Positions 1-5,599 are shown, counted from the stretch's first letter. The stretch: DNA of 6,237 bases from Rickettsiales bacterium (GCA_031263295.1 JAISGC010000033.1:1-6237); one strand, 5' to 3'. Numbers and translations are program-made. The notes: a model not told the origin generated them from the letters alone.

Positions 1-2
1 GA

Positions 3-26
3 CACCCCTCCAAAGGAGGGGAACAC
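3..26 (+). repeat. REP-like palindromic unit R1, partial
   Basis: The stem CCCCTCC/GGAGGGG with an AAA loop (5-21), followed by GAACAC, is the invariant half of a two-hairpin repeat seen four more times in this window. The variable GC-rich hairpin that should precede it lies outside the window or is missing. It ends 12 bases before the trigger factor start codon, so it lies in that gene's leader or promoter region. It contains an AGGAGG string at 15-20, but this is too far from the start codon to be its ribosome binding site. Confidence 0.75.
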
Positions 27-38
27 AAAGGTGAAAAT

Positions 39-1250
39 ATGTTAAAAAAAGACAAACTCAAAAATCTTAATGATGAAATATCGGGGACGATCGCGGCGGG
101 GGAAATCGAAAAGGCCGCCGACGAAATACTCCTTAAATACGGCGAGAACGCCAAGGTTGCCGGATTCCGCCCCGGGCATATTCCGGTCGCGGTTCTGCGT
201 CAGAGATACGGCAATGCGGCCGAGCAGGATGCGGTGAACAAACTGATGAACGCGGACCTGGATGCGTTTGTCGCGGATAAAAAAATAAAGCTCGCGGGCG
301 CGCCGAGGGCCGACCTTGGAAAATATGTTTCGGGCAAAGACGCGGAATATACGCTCGACTTTGATATTCTGCCCGAATTGCCGAAAATCGATTTGGAAAA
401 AATAACTCTGACCAAAAAGGCGGCGGCGGTCGACGACAAAGCCGTTGACGCGGCGCTCGAAAATATCAGAAAAGGCCGCAGCGATTTCCAGAAGCAGGAT
501 GCCGGATACAAACTGGCGTCGGGCGACATCGCGGTTATCGACTTTACCGGTTTCGTCGCGGGCGAAAAGTTCGCGGGCGGCGAGGCGAAGAACCATCACC
601 TGACGCTCGGGTCCGGGCAATTTATTCCGGGCTTCGAGGATCAGATTATCGGGCACGCGCTCGGCGACCAGTTTGATGTCAATGTGAAGTTCCCGAAAGA
701 ATATCACTCGGCGGAGCTGGCGGGAAAAGACGCGAAGTTCGCGGTTAAAATAAACGAGGCGCGGCATCCGATTCTGCCCGAATTGAACGAGGATTTCGCA
801 AAGGCGGTCGGGCTTGAATCGATTGCCAAACTGCGCGAAAATGTCCGCGAGGTTTTGCAGAAGCAGAACGACGACAATATGCAGAACGAATTGCGGAACG
901 AACTCTTGGACGCGCTGGCGGATAAGGTGAAGCTGGATTTGCCCGAAACGATAGTCGAGCAGGAAATCGCCGCGGGCGAAAAATCCGGCGACGAAAAGAA
1001 AGACCGCAAGGAGGCTGAGCGCCGCGTGAAATTGGGGCTGATTCTGGCCGAATGGGGGCAGGCCAACGAGGTCAAGGTCGCGCGCGAAGAATTGCAGCAG
1101 GCGATTTGGTCCGAGGCGTCGCGCTTTCCGAATCCGCAGGAAGTCTTCGAGTATTACAACAAAAATCCGCAGGCGTTGTCCATGCTGAACGGAATGCTGT
1201 TCGAGAGGAAAACCCTGGACGCGATGATAAAGCTGTGCAAGGTGAAATAA
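39..1250 (+). CDS. tig: Trigger factor (ribosome-associated chaperone / peptidyl-prolyl isomerase)
   Basis: Trigger factor docks at the ribosomal exit tunnel and shields nascent chains in the cytoplasm. The 403-residue protein shows the family's domain order. The N-terminal ribosome-binding domain carries the signature GFRPGHIP at residues 42-49, followed by RYG. An FKBP-like isomerase domain spans about 160-243 (GDIAVIDFTG, then GSGQFIPGFEDQIIG). The C-terminal chaperone arms end with the typical NPQAL...LFERKTLDAMI. It is somewhat shorter than the usual 430-450 residues; the loss appears to be in the arm region around residues 308-325, where a Lys/Glu-rich linker replaces a longer segment, so it looks functional rather than truncated. 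The ribosome binding site AAAGGTG (27-33) lies 5 nt before ATG. The frequent neighbours clpP, clpX and lon are absent downstream; a terminator and a convergent gene follow instead. Confidence 0.95.
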   Translation: MLKKDKLKNLNDEISGTIAAGEIEKAADEILLKYGENAKVAGFRPGHIPVAVLRQRYGNAAEQDAVNKLMNADLDAFVADKKIKLAGAPRADLGKYVSGKDAEYTLDFDILPELPKIDLEKITLTKKAAAVDDKAVDAALENIRKGRSDFQKQDAGYKLASGDIAVIDFTGFVAGEKFAGGEAKNHHLTLGSGQFIPGFEDQIIGHALGDQFDVNVKFPKEYHSAELAGKDAKFAVKINEARHPILPELNEDFAKAVGLESIAKLRENVREVLQKQNDDNMQNELRNELLDALADKVKLDLPETIVEQEIAAGEKSGDEKKDRKEAERRVKLGLILAEWGQANEVKVAREELQQAIWSEASRFPNPQEVFEYYNKNPQALSMLNGMLFERKTLDAMIKLCKVK

Positions 1251-1274
1251 AAATCGGGCGTCGCCCGATTTTTT
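1251..1274. terminator. Rho-independent terminator after tig, probably bidirectional
   Basis: A perfect 9-bp stem AAATCGGGC (1251-1259) and GCCCGATTT (1263-1271) with a GTC loop is followed on the + strand by a run of six T (1269-1274). It starts at the base after the tig stop codon. On the - strand it is followed by a run of T too, so it can also end transcription of the convergent gene that stops at 1311. Confidence 0.85.
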
Positions 1275-1310
1275 AATGACTGGCGAATGCGCCTGCGGTC
1301 AAATTCGCAA

Positions 1311-1799
1311 TCAGCCGTGACGGGCCATATAGTTGCACGCCCAGTCGGAATGGAAATTAAAATCGTTGGTTTCTTCGTTCGTCGACCGCCCGGTATTTTT
1401 ATAATACGGGTATAAATAAACCACATCCCAATATCCGTCCGCGCCCTTTGCAGAAACCGCAACGGCCAGAATCTCGTCGCACCAACTGGTCCATTCCATA
1501 TCGGTTTTGGTTTTGTTGAGATACATATTTGTCCCGCTGTTTCCGCCTATATCCGTTTCATATTCGCCGCCGCAGTTTCTGCCATAGACATAAAATCCGG
1601 CGGTCCTGTTGCACGCCGCGCCCAATTTTTGATCGGCGGTCGTGGTCTCTATCGGTTTTTTCCCGCAGAGCTTGGCGGCATCGGCTGCGCCAATTAGCAA
1701 AGTGCAAATTGCAAAGTTCAATGACAGCCTGCCGAATGCATTGATGCTTTTTCGCGCGCCGCAATTGAACTTTGCACTTTGTAAATTGAACTTTTTCAT
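1311..1799 (-). CDS. Small exported Cys-containing protein (gene A) with a repeat-encoded signal peptide
   Basis: The family is not recognised. The 162-residue product starts MKK and has a hydrophobic stretch (about 29-38) and an AxA-type signal peptidase I site, GAADA|AKLC, with cleavage predicted after residue 41. This leaves a mature domain of about 120 residues with five cysteines (45, 63, 76, 107, 155), many aromatic residues, and a WACNYMARHG end. The residue before C45 is Leu in KLC, which does not fit a lipobox, so it is probably soluble in the periplasm or secreted, with disulphides likely. Residues 4-35 are largely encoded by a palindromic heptad repeat (1691-1788). A good ribosome binding site, AGGGAG, sits 6 nt before ATG. 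Its start region matches gene B at 5600-6091 closely, whereas the mature parts do not resemble each other. It converges on tig and shares its terminator. No promoter was recognised; a REP unit lies 44 bp upstream. Confidence 0.75.
   Translation of the reverse strand: MKKFNLQSAKFNCGARKSINAFGRLSLNFAICTLLIGAADAAKLCGKKPIETTTADQKLGAACNRTAGFYVYGRNCGGEYETDIGGNSGTNMYLNKTKTDMEWTSWCDEILAVAVSAKGADGYWDVVYLYPYYKNTGRSTNEETNDFNFHSDWACNYMARHG
1691..1788. repeat. Heptad-repeat hairpin H1, inside the signal-peptide coding region of gene A
   Basis: The left arm (1691-1722) is built from 7-nt units GCAAAGT, GCAAATT, GCAAAGT. The right arm (1764-1788) is its reverse complement, except that it lacks one complete unit (32 versus 25 nt) and has one or two mismatches at the outer end. 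The 41-nt interior is unrelated and contains CGCGCGCC. In gene A it occupies codons 4 to about 36, keeping the frame. The one-unit length difference between arms suggests slippage or unit-wise copying. Confidence 0.85.
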
Positions 1800-1843
1800 T
1801 GTTTTCTCCCTGTGTTTTGTTTTTGAGGACGGGCCTTCCGCGT
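1800..1843 (-). promoter_or_regulatory. Conserved leader and ribosome binding site of gene A
   Basis: Read on the - strand, this leader contains GCGGAAGGC, then AAAAACAAAAC, then CAGGGAGAAAA just before ATG. The same three blocks in the same order precede gene B (6092-6133). The ribosome binding site AGGGAG (+ strand 1806-1811) is 6 nt from the start codon in both. The shared leader, together with the adjacent REP unit, marks both genes as copies of one cassette type. No convincing -35/-10 pair was found here. Confidence 0.6.
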
Positions 1844-1893
1844 GGTGTTCCCCTCCTTTGGAGGGGTGCCCGGCGAAGCCGGGCGGGGTGGTG
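1844..1893 (-). repeat. REP-like palindromic unit R2
   Basis: Two adjacent hairpins: the invariant CCCCTCC/GGAGGGG with a 3-nt loop (1850-1866), and a variable GCCCGGC-GAA-GCCGGGC stem (1868-1884), ending GGGGTGGTG. It is oriented opposite to R3 (2133-2181), so the two form a head-to-head pair around a 219-bp palindrome. Its outer edge runs straight into the leader of gene A. Confidence 0.85.
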
Positions 1894-1903
1894 TTTCACA
1901 TTT

Positions 1904-2122
1904 GCACTGACAAAACTTAAACAAAAAATCTCGAAGAGATTTTTTGTCATTCCCGCGCAGGCGGGAATGGGCTCTAAACCTTACATTCAGCTACTACTTG
2001 TTTTCACAATTTTCTTTGTATGTGAAACAAGTGTGTGGTTATAAGGTTGAAAGCCCTATTCCCGCCTGCGCGGGAATGACAAAAGTTTTTTACAAAAACT
2101 TTTGTTTTGGTTTAGTCAGTGC
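1904..2122. repeat. Long nested palindrome with two CATTCCCGC repeats (MITE-like)
   Basis: The left end, GCACTGA (1904), is the exact complement of the right end, TCAGTGC (2122), and about 80 bp of each arm pair. In order, the left arm has a 10-bp stem hairpin AAAAAATCTC-GAA-GAGATTTTTT (1923-1945), then a hairpin CATTCCCGC-GCAG-GCGGGAATG (1948-1969). The right arm has the mirror copy of the latter (about 2059-2079) and a 12-bp hairpin at 2079-2105 with a different sequence. The centre carries a further imperfect pairing, CTTGTTTTCACA (1997-2008) with TGTGAAACAAG (2021-2031). The CATTCCCGC repeat, whose translation reads VIPAQAG, is a widespread dispersed bacterial repeat. The poly-A/T hairpins could act as terminators on either strand. 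There is no transposase, and no target duplication was seen. Confidence 0.8.
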
Positions 2123-2132
2123 TCGCCTTCCT

Positions 2133-2181
2133 CACCACCCCGGCCGCCTTCGGCGGCACCCCTCCAAAGGAGGGGAACACC
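2133..2181 (+). repeat. REP-like palindromic unit R3
   Basis: CACCACCCC is followed by the variable hairpin GCCGCC-TTC-GGCGGC (2143-2157) and the invariant hairpin CCCCTCC-AAA-GGAGGGG (2159-2175), ending GAACACC. It is the inverted partner of R2. Its outer flank, GCAGAATGC (2184-2192), resembles the GCGGAAGGC that follows R2 and R4, but no signal-peptide gene follows here. Confidence 0.85.
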
Positions 2182-2372
2182 GCGCAGAATGCCGGTGCCT
2201 AATCCTGAAAGCCGGTTCGGATAAAAATCTGGTTCGTGGATTTTCCTTGGCATCGGGGGGTTCAAAAATCATAACAATGGAATGACTCCGCCAAGATTGC
2301 TCTGGGCGGCCCCCCGACCATGCGGAGAAGTCTGGCGTAAGCCCGGCGTAGCCGAAGGCGAAGCCAGGGCGC
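2182..2372. other. Intergenic stretch with no gene; contains a GC-rich hairpin repeat
   Basis: No credible coding region is seen on either strand. The right part (2332-2367) folds into CTGGC/GCCAG with an inner AAGCC...GGC pairing and is rich in CGGC, CGTAGCC and GAAGGCG words, typical of dispersed REP-like intergenic repeats. Short open frames here on the - strand read through this repeat and have no ribosome binding site. The left part (2182-2310) shows no structure that I can name. Confidence 0.45.
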
Positions 2373-2394
2373 AAAAAAAACGGCCCACGGGCCG
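2373..2394 (-). terminator. Intrinsic terminator of the small RNA
   Basis: On the - strand CGGCC-CGTG-GGCCG (2394-2381) is followed directly by eight T (2380-2373). With strong GC pairing and a perfect T tract it is a textbook rho-independent terminator. It points away from the M23 gene, so it must end a - strand transcript begun just upstream. Confidence 0.85.
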
Positions 2395-2494
2395 CAAAAG
2401 TTTTGCGCGCGGATCACGACGCATCGCCAAGTTGCAACGCATCGCCATTGTATGGACTTTTGAAAGTCCCGAGCAAGTTTTCCAAACCGGCTCT
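2373..2494 (-). ncRNA. Probable small regulatory RNA of about 122 nt, family unknown
   Basis: A near-consensus promoter (2501-2529) and an intrinsic terminator with eight U delimit a transcript of about 122 nt with no plausible protein. From its 5' end it folds into: hairpin 1 (2493-2471, GAGC...GCUC with inner GUUU/AAAC); hairpin 2 (2469-2454, GGACUU-UCAA-AAGUCC); two copies of an 11-nt word, TGGCGATGCGT, 18 nt apart (2447-2437 and 2429-2419), each able to form a mini-hairpin GCGA-UGCG-UUGC or UCGU; hairpin 3 (2412-2392, core GCAAAA/UUUUGC); and the terminator. It is not recognisably 6S (no long closing stem), SRP RNA, tmRNA or tRNA. The duplicated UGCG-loop element may be a target- or protein-binding site; that is inference. 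It is divergent from the M23 peptidase gene. Confidence 0.65.
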
Positions 2495-2500
2495 GCATTC

Positions 2501-2529
2501 ATAATATTGGAAATGCGCGTTTGGGTCAA
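2501..2529 (-). promoter_or_regulatory. Sigma-70-type promoter of the small RNA
   Basis: The -35 TTGACC (2529-2524) and -10 TATTAT (2506-2501) are separated by exactly 17 bp on the - strand. Counting 7 nt past the -10 puts the start at A2494, one base before hairpin 1 begins. The -35 box lies 3 bp from the edge of the heptad hairpin at 2533. Confidence 0.75.
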
Positions 2530-2532
2530 GGG

Positions 2533-2618
2533 ATTTTTAACGACTAACTCTAACGACTAGCGACTAGTGGGGCGCCCGCCGATTAGTCACTAGTCGTTAG
2601 TAGTTAGTCGTTAAAAAT
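2533..2618. repeat. Heptad-repeat hairpin H2 between two divergent promoters
   Basis: The left arm (2533-2568) and right arm (2581-2618) are nearly perfect complements of about 36 bp, built of TAACGAC, TAACTCT and TAGCGAC-type units, with a 12-nt GC-rich loop (2569-2580). One unit differs by a single base insertion. The right arm's last base is the first base of the TTGACA box of the M23 promoter. The left arm begins 3 bp beyond the -35 box of the small RNA promoter. Confidence 0.85.
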
Positions 2619-2646
2619 TGACATCCCCGTCAAATAATTGTAAAGT
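2618..2646 (+). promoter_or_regulatory. Promoter of the M23 peptidase-bactofilin operon
   Basis: The consensus -35 TTGACA (2618-2623) is followed after 17 bp by TAAAGT (2641-2646), which matches the -10 consensus at four of six positions. The predicted transcript start, about 2653, is only a few bases before ATG 2655, so the mRNA would be leaderless or nearly so. A weaker alternative is AATAAT at 2633-2638 with TTAAAA at 2611. Confidence 0.6.
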
Positions 2647-2654
2647 TGACGCCG

Positions 2655-3935
2655 ATGTTTCTGTTTGCGAAGTTTTCGTCGTTTTGGCATTTGATGGGCG
2701 CGCCGTTCCGCTGGGGCTGGCGCCAGATCGCCAAGTTGTTCCCCGAGCGGGATCTCACGATTATGACGACCCCGTCCGGCGTCGTGCGGTCGTTTCATCA
2801 GACCTCGTTCTGGCGGGTTTCCAAGGCGATATTCTGGTTTTCCTTGTCCAGCTGGGCCTTCTGGTCCACATATATTTATGTCTATCATCGCCCGATGCTG
2901 CAACAGCGGACCGCCGAGTTGGAGGCCATTCGCGCCCAGCACGCGACCCAGATGTCGGACTTGGTTTCCTATCATAAAAGATTCGTCGAGCTGCACCGCG
3001 ATATGACGGCCATAGACGCGCAGATTTTGGAGCAGAAAAAAGTCGGCGAAAAGGTCGCGGCGGACCTTCTTAAAAACCGCCTGAACACCTGGGTGCAGAT
3101 TGACTTTTTGCAGCAGAAGCTCGACGACATTTATAAGAACGGCTCATATGCGCCGGAGGTCAAAAAGTTCAGCGAGCTGCAACTCGACTATGAATTGGTG
3201 CGCGAGGAAAATCGTCAGGTGCGGCGCTGGAACAAAGAGCTGGAAGAATCGATGATTTCGATAAACAGCGCCGATTCGCAAATTATCGAGCGGGTCTCGG
3301 GCCTGACCAAAAACGGCATCGACACATTGAGCAAGGACCTGCGTAAAATCGGCAGCACGCTCGCATCCTTGGGCCTGAACGCCGAGAAGCTTTCCGAGAA
3401 GGCGAACAAGGCCGATAGCCCGGCGGTAGGCGAACCCGTCAAAGACTTCAAGCTGGCCAAAAATATCGACCCGAAGTATCAGCAGCTGGCGGAACAGGTT
3501 CAGCTTTGGCAGGGCCTTGAACGCACAAAAACTATGCTGCCCTTGGGCATTCCGGTCCGCGGCACCACGCGCATAACATCGGCATACGGCACGCGCCAGG
3601 ATCCCTTCGACGGCCAGCCGACTATGCACAAGGGCATCGACTTCGCGGGTCAGGTCGGCACGCCGCTCTATGCGGTTTCCCCGGGCAAGGTCATTCAGGC
3701 GGGCGACCGATTCGGCTATGGCCAGGCGGTCGAGATAGACAACGGGCTGGGCTTCACGACGCTCTACGCGCATCTCGACAAGATTCTCATCAAGCGCGGC
3801 GACCAGGTTAAAAACGGCGATGTCATCGGGCTCGGCGGATCGTCGGGCCGCAGCACCGGACCGCATCTGCATTACGAAATCCGATACAACGGCTCGCCGT
3901 TCAACCCTTACACATTCATCAAGGCCAAGGAGTAA
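2655..3935 (+). CDS. M23 family metallopeptidase (membrane-anchored peptidoglycan endopeptidase)
   Basis: M23 enzymes are Zn-dependent endopeptidases that usually cut peptidoglycan cross-links in the periplasm. The 426-residue product has a short cytoplasmic N-terminus with an LFPER block (residues 29-33), one membrane segment (about 58-77), a long Glu/Gln/Lys-rich coiled-coil stalk (about 85-220) and a C-terminal M23 domain (about 295-426). The domain shows HxxxD (H325, D329), YAHL with H373, and HLH (H404, H406), so the zinc ligands and catalytic His are intact. ATG 2655 was preferred because an in-frame TTG at 2646 overlaps the -10 box. Neither has a Shine-Dalgarno sequence, and ATG 2694 is a third option. 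The bactofilin gene follows after 4 bp, its ribosome binding site overlapping this gene's end. Such pairs (for example Csd1 with CcmA in Helicobacter) control cell shape. Confidence 0.9.
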   Translation: MFLFAKFSSFWHLMGAPFRWGWRQIAKLFPERDLTIMTTPSGVVRSFHQTSFWRVSKAIFWFSLSSWAFWSTYIYVYHRPMLQQRTAELEAIRAQHATQMSDLVSYHKRFVELHRDMTAIDAQILEQKKVGEKVAADLLKNRLNTWVQIDFLQQKLDDIYKNGSYAPEVKKFSELQLDYELVREENRQVRRWNKELEESMISINSADSQIIERVSGLTKNGIDTLSKDLRKIGSTLASLGLNAEKLSEKANKADSPAVGEPVKDFKLAKNIDPKYQQLAEQVQLWQGLERTKTMLPLGIPVRGTTRITSAYGTRQDPFDGQPTMHKGIDFAGQVGTPLYAVSPGKVIQAGDRFGYGQAVEIDNGLGFTTLYAHLDKILIKRGDQVKNGDVIGLGGSSGRSTGPHLHYEIRYNGSPFNPYTFIKAKE

Positions 3936-3939
3936 AATT

Positions 3940-4278
3940 ATGTTCGCTTTCACCAATTCCGCAAACAAGCAGAGCCCGACCATCGTCGGCGCGGGCTGCA
4001 AACTGAACGGCGACATCAAGACCGACCACACGGTGCAGATTCACGGCGATGTCCTCGGCAAGGTGCAGGCCGATGTCGTCATTATCGGGAAGGGCGGCTC
4101 CGTCAGCGGGCGCGTCGTCGCGAACATAGTCTTTCTGCACGGCAATATGGACGGGCCCATCGAGTGCGATATGGCAAACATTTTTTCCAACGCGACCATG
4201 GCCGGAAATCTTTACTATTCGCGATTGAACATCACCAGCAACGACAGGCTGGAATGCAAGCTGATACATAGGGGATAA
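3940..4278 (+). CDS. Bactofilin (polymer-forming cytoskeletal protein)
   Basis: Bactofilins self-assemble, without nucleotide, into beta-helical filaments on the inner membrane that position cell-wall enzymes. The 112-residue protein has a short polar tail (about 1-12), then the family's start TIVGAGCKLNGDI (residues 14-26), followed by the repeating short-strand pattern with glycine turns (IHGDVLGKV, VIIGKGGSVSGRV, IVFLHGNMDGPI) out to about residue 105. The size is typical of a minimal bactofilin. The start was chosen at ATG 3940 because AAGGAG (3927-3932) lies 7 nt upstream; the frame stays open upstream to 3820 but inside the M23 gene. The 4-bp gap implies cotranscription and probably translational coupling with the M23 peptidase, whose activity it is likely to localise. 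The C-terminus, CKLIHRG, lacks an obvious membrane segment. Confidence 0.92.
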   Translation: MFAFTNSANKQSPTIVGAGCKLNGDIKTDHTVQIHGDVLGKVQADVVIIGKGGSVSGRVVANIVFLHGNMDGPIECDMANIFSNATMAGNLYYSRLNITSNDRLECKLIHRG

Positions 4279-4281
4279 ATC

Positions 4282-4387
4282 TTTTAATGACTAATGACTA
4301 ATGACTAATGACTAATGACTAATAACTAATGACTAATTTCTAATGAGCGGCAATTAGTAATTAGACATTAGTTATTAGTCATTAAAA
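4282..4387. repeat. Heptad-repeat hairpin H3 (TAATGAC units) between bactofilin and rpiB
   Basis: The left arm starts with five perfect tandem TAATGAC units (4285-4319), followed by TAATAAC, TAATGAC, TAATTTC and TAATGAG (to 4347). The right arm (about 4352-4387) carries five complementary ATTAGTx units ending ATTAAAA. The arms pair over about 38 bp through a very short GC-rich turn (GCGGC); the left arm has roughly four surplus units. There is no T-run after it, so it is not an ordinary terminator. It begins 3 bp after the bactofilin stop codon and ends 15 bp before the preferred rpiB start. Confidence 0.9.
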
Positions 4388-4388
4388 T
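4362..4388 (+). promoter_or_regulatory. Possible weak promoter for rpiB within hairpin H3
   Basis: TAGACA (4362-4367) matches five of six -35 positions, and TAAAAT (4383-4388) five of six -10 positions, but the spacer is only 15 bp. The -35 box comes from a variant unit of the right hairpin arm. rpiB may instead be read through from the bactofilin operon. Confidence 0.25.
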
Positions 4389-4402
4389 AACAGGAAATGA
4401 CT

Positions 4403-4840
4403 ATGAAAATGAAAATATACATTTCTAACGATCACAGGGGCGTGGGCCTTAAAATCTATTTGGCGGAAATGCTGGGAGCGGACGGATACGAGGTCGAGAA
4501 CCTCGGTTGCGACGATCCGAATACTCCGGCCGATTTTCCGGTTATTACGAAACTCGCGACGGATAAATTATTGAAGGATACGGAAGCGCGCGCGATTGTA
4601 ATCTGCGGCACGGGCGCGGGCGCGGTAATCGCCGCGAATCGGTTCCGGCACATCCGCGCGACGCGCTGCGAGCGGCCGGACCAGGCGACCGCCGACCGCT
4701 TTCACGACGATGTGAATCTGCTCGCGTTCGGGGCCGACGATGTGGACCCGGAGCAGGCGTTTTTGACCGCCAAGGCGTTTCTTGAATCGCCATTCGACGC
4801 GGCCGAGCGCCGCATCCGCAGATTGAAAGAAATCTCTTAA
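4403..4840 (+). CDS. rpiB: Ribose-5-phosphate isomerase B (RpiB/LacAB family)
   Basis: RpiB interconverts ribose 5-phosphate and ribulose 5-phosphate in the cytoplasm, in the non-oxidative pentose phosphate pathway. The 145-residue protein has the family landmarks in order: NDHRG (residues 9-13) in place of the usual SDHAG phosphate/substrate loop, ICGTGAGAVIAANRF (67-81) with the catalytic Cys68 and Thr70, IRATRC (84-89), and HDDVNLLAFGA (101-111) aligning with His99 of the E. coli enzyme. ATG 4403 is chosen because AGGA (4392-4395) lies 7 nt upstream; ATG 4397 would leave only 1 nt, and ATG 4409 is also in frame. Related sugar-phosphate isomerases such as LacA/LacB or allose-6-phosphate isomerase cannot be excluded from sequence alone, but no sugar-utilisation genes are nearby. 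Confidence 0.9.
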   Translation: MKMKIYISNDHRGVGLKIYLAEMLGADGYEVENLGCDDPNTPADFPVITKLATDKLLKDTEARAIVICGTGAGAVIAANRFRHIRATRCERPDQATADRFHDDVNLLAFGADDVDPEQAFLTAKAFLESPFDAAERRIRRLKEIS

Positions 4841-4847
4841 AGCGCGC

Positions 4848-4875
4848 TTGCATCTTTCCCAAATCGGTATATAAT
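4848..4875 (+). promoter_or_regulatory. Promoter of the HAD phosphatase gene
   Basis: TTGCAT (4848-4853) and TATAAT (4870-4875, within TATATAAT) are separated by 16 bp. The predicted start is near 4882, giving a leader of about 19 nt with AGGA before ATG. It begins 8 bp after the rpiB stop codon, so the HAD gene has its own promoter despite being close downstream. Confidence 0.75.
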
Positions 4876-4900
4876 CCCTCGGCTAAAAAAAGGAAAACCG

Positions 4901-5599
4901 ATGAAGCAAAAATACGAATATTCCGACTGGCTTATCTCGTTCGACAACGACGGCGTGATGTCGAACACCCTGCCGCTGGTGGACAAGGTGGGGACGATTG
5001 TCGCGGCGAAAATGTCCGTGCCCTATTATCCGGGGCTGGCGGCGAAGCTCTATTATTCGGACCGCAAGCCGCGGGTCTGGGGCGAGAGGCACGACGAAAT
5101 CGCGAAGGAGTTTTTGGATACGCTTTGGGCGACATGGCGGACCGACGAATGGGTCGAAAAGGTCGAGCTGTTCCCGGGCGTGCCCGAAATGCTGCGGCGC
5201 CTTTCCGATATGGGATTTTATATCGGCGTCGCGACCAGCAGCTCCGCCAAGCGCGTGGCCGCCCCGCTCGGCAAGGCCGGCGTTATGCCTCTGGTCAAGA
5301 GCATCGCATCCGTGAACGATTTGGAATTGCCGGACAAGCCCGCGCCCGACTGCCTGGCGACGCTGGCCCAAGGCGCGCGGATTCCGGCCGAGCGGACCAT
5401 TCACATCGGCGACACGCCGCCCGATATTCGGATGGCGAAAAACTTCGGCGCGAAATCGATAGGCGCGAGCTATGGCGGATACTCGCCCTCCGATGTCGTC
5501 CGCGCGGAGAAGCCGGACGCGATGATGCTGGACGCGCGCGAGATTCGATACATTCCCGAGATGATAGAGGCGATGATTAAATCCGAAAATATCAGATAA
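4901..5599 (+). CDS. HAD superfamily hydrolase, phosphoglycolate phosphatase-like (HAD-IA)
   Basis: This is a cytoplasmic Mg-dependent phosphohydrolase of 232 residues. Motif I is SFDNDGV (nucleophile D15, general acid D17), followed by a helical cap (about 22-90). Motif II is at VATSSSAKR (T112 or S113). Motif III is K146 in DKPAPD, and motif IV is HIGDTPPDIRMAK (D171, D175), followed by GASYGGYSP, typical of the Gph-like group. All catalytic residues are present, so it should be active; the substrate cannot be read from the sequence. Candidates are phosphoglycolate or another small sugar or nucleotide phosphate. The ribosome binding site AAGGA is 6 nt upstream of ATG. Its stop codon (5597-5599) directly abuts the stop codon of the convergent gene B (5600-5602), with no terminator between, so the transcripts must overlap at their 3' ends. 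Confidence 0.88.
   Translation: MKQKYEYSDWLISFDNDGVMSNTLPLVDKVGTIVAAKMSVPYYPGLAAKLYYSDRKPRVWGERHDEIAKEFLDTLWATWRTDEWVEKVELFPGVPEMLRRLSDMGFYIGVATSSSAKRVAAPLGKAGVMPLVKSIASVNDLELPDKPAPDCLATLAQGARIPAERTIHIGDTPPDIRMAKNFGAKSIGASYGGYSPSDVVRAEKPDAMMLDAREIRYIPEMIEAMIKSENIR

Noticed and set aside
42..767. A 241-aa open frame on the - strand inside tig
   Set aside because: It is antisense to an intact trigger factor and shows no family motif.
1659..1690. Gene A (and B) as lipoproteins
   Set aside because: The Cys after the hydrophobic core is preceded by AAKL, with Lys at -2 and Leu at -1, which does not fit the lipobox; the AxA site fits signal peptidase I.
1799..2285. Several short + strand frames over the REP and CATTCCCGC repeats (VIPAQAG-like translations)
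   Set aside because: These are translations of non-coding palindromic repeats, common in misannotated genomes; no supporting ribosome binding site.
2373..2494. Identification of the small RNA as 6S, SRP RNA, tmRNA or a tRNA
   Set aside because: There is no long closing stem with a central bulge, no GGAAGG...GCAGCC SRP domain, no tRNA-like acceptor end or cloverleaf, and the size is too small for tmRNA.
2262..2529. Short - strand frames of 78-86 aa
   Set aside because: They cover the small RNA, its terminator and a GC-rich repeat. The initiating codons lie within or next to the -10 box or lack a ribosome binding site.
3144..4031. A 295-aa open frame on the - strand opposite the M23 peptidase and bactofilin
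   Set aside because: It runs antisense to two genes with clear domain motifs. Long antisense frames are expected with GC-biased third positions; its sequence is Arg/Ala/Leu-rich with no motif or ribosome binding site.
4285..4347. Tandem TAATGAC units considered as a CRISPR array or iterons of an origin
   Set aside because: The units are 7 nt with no spacers, and they form one arm of a hairpin. No replication initiator gene or DnaA boxes are nearby.
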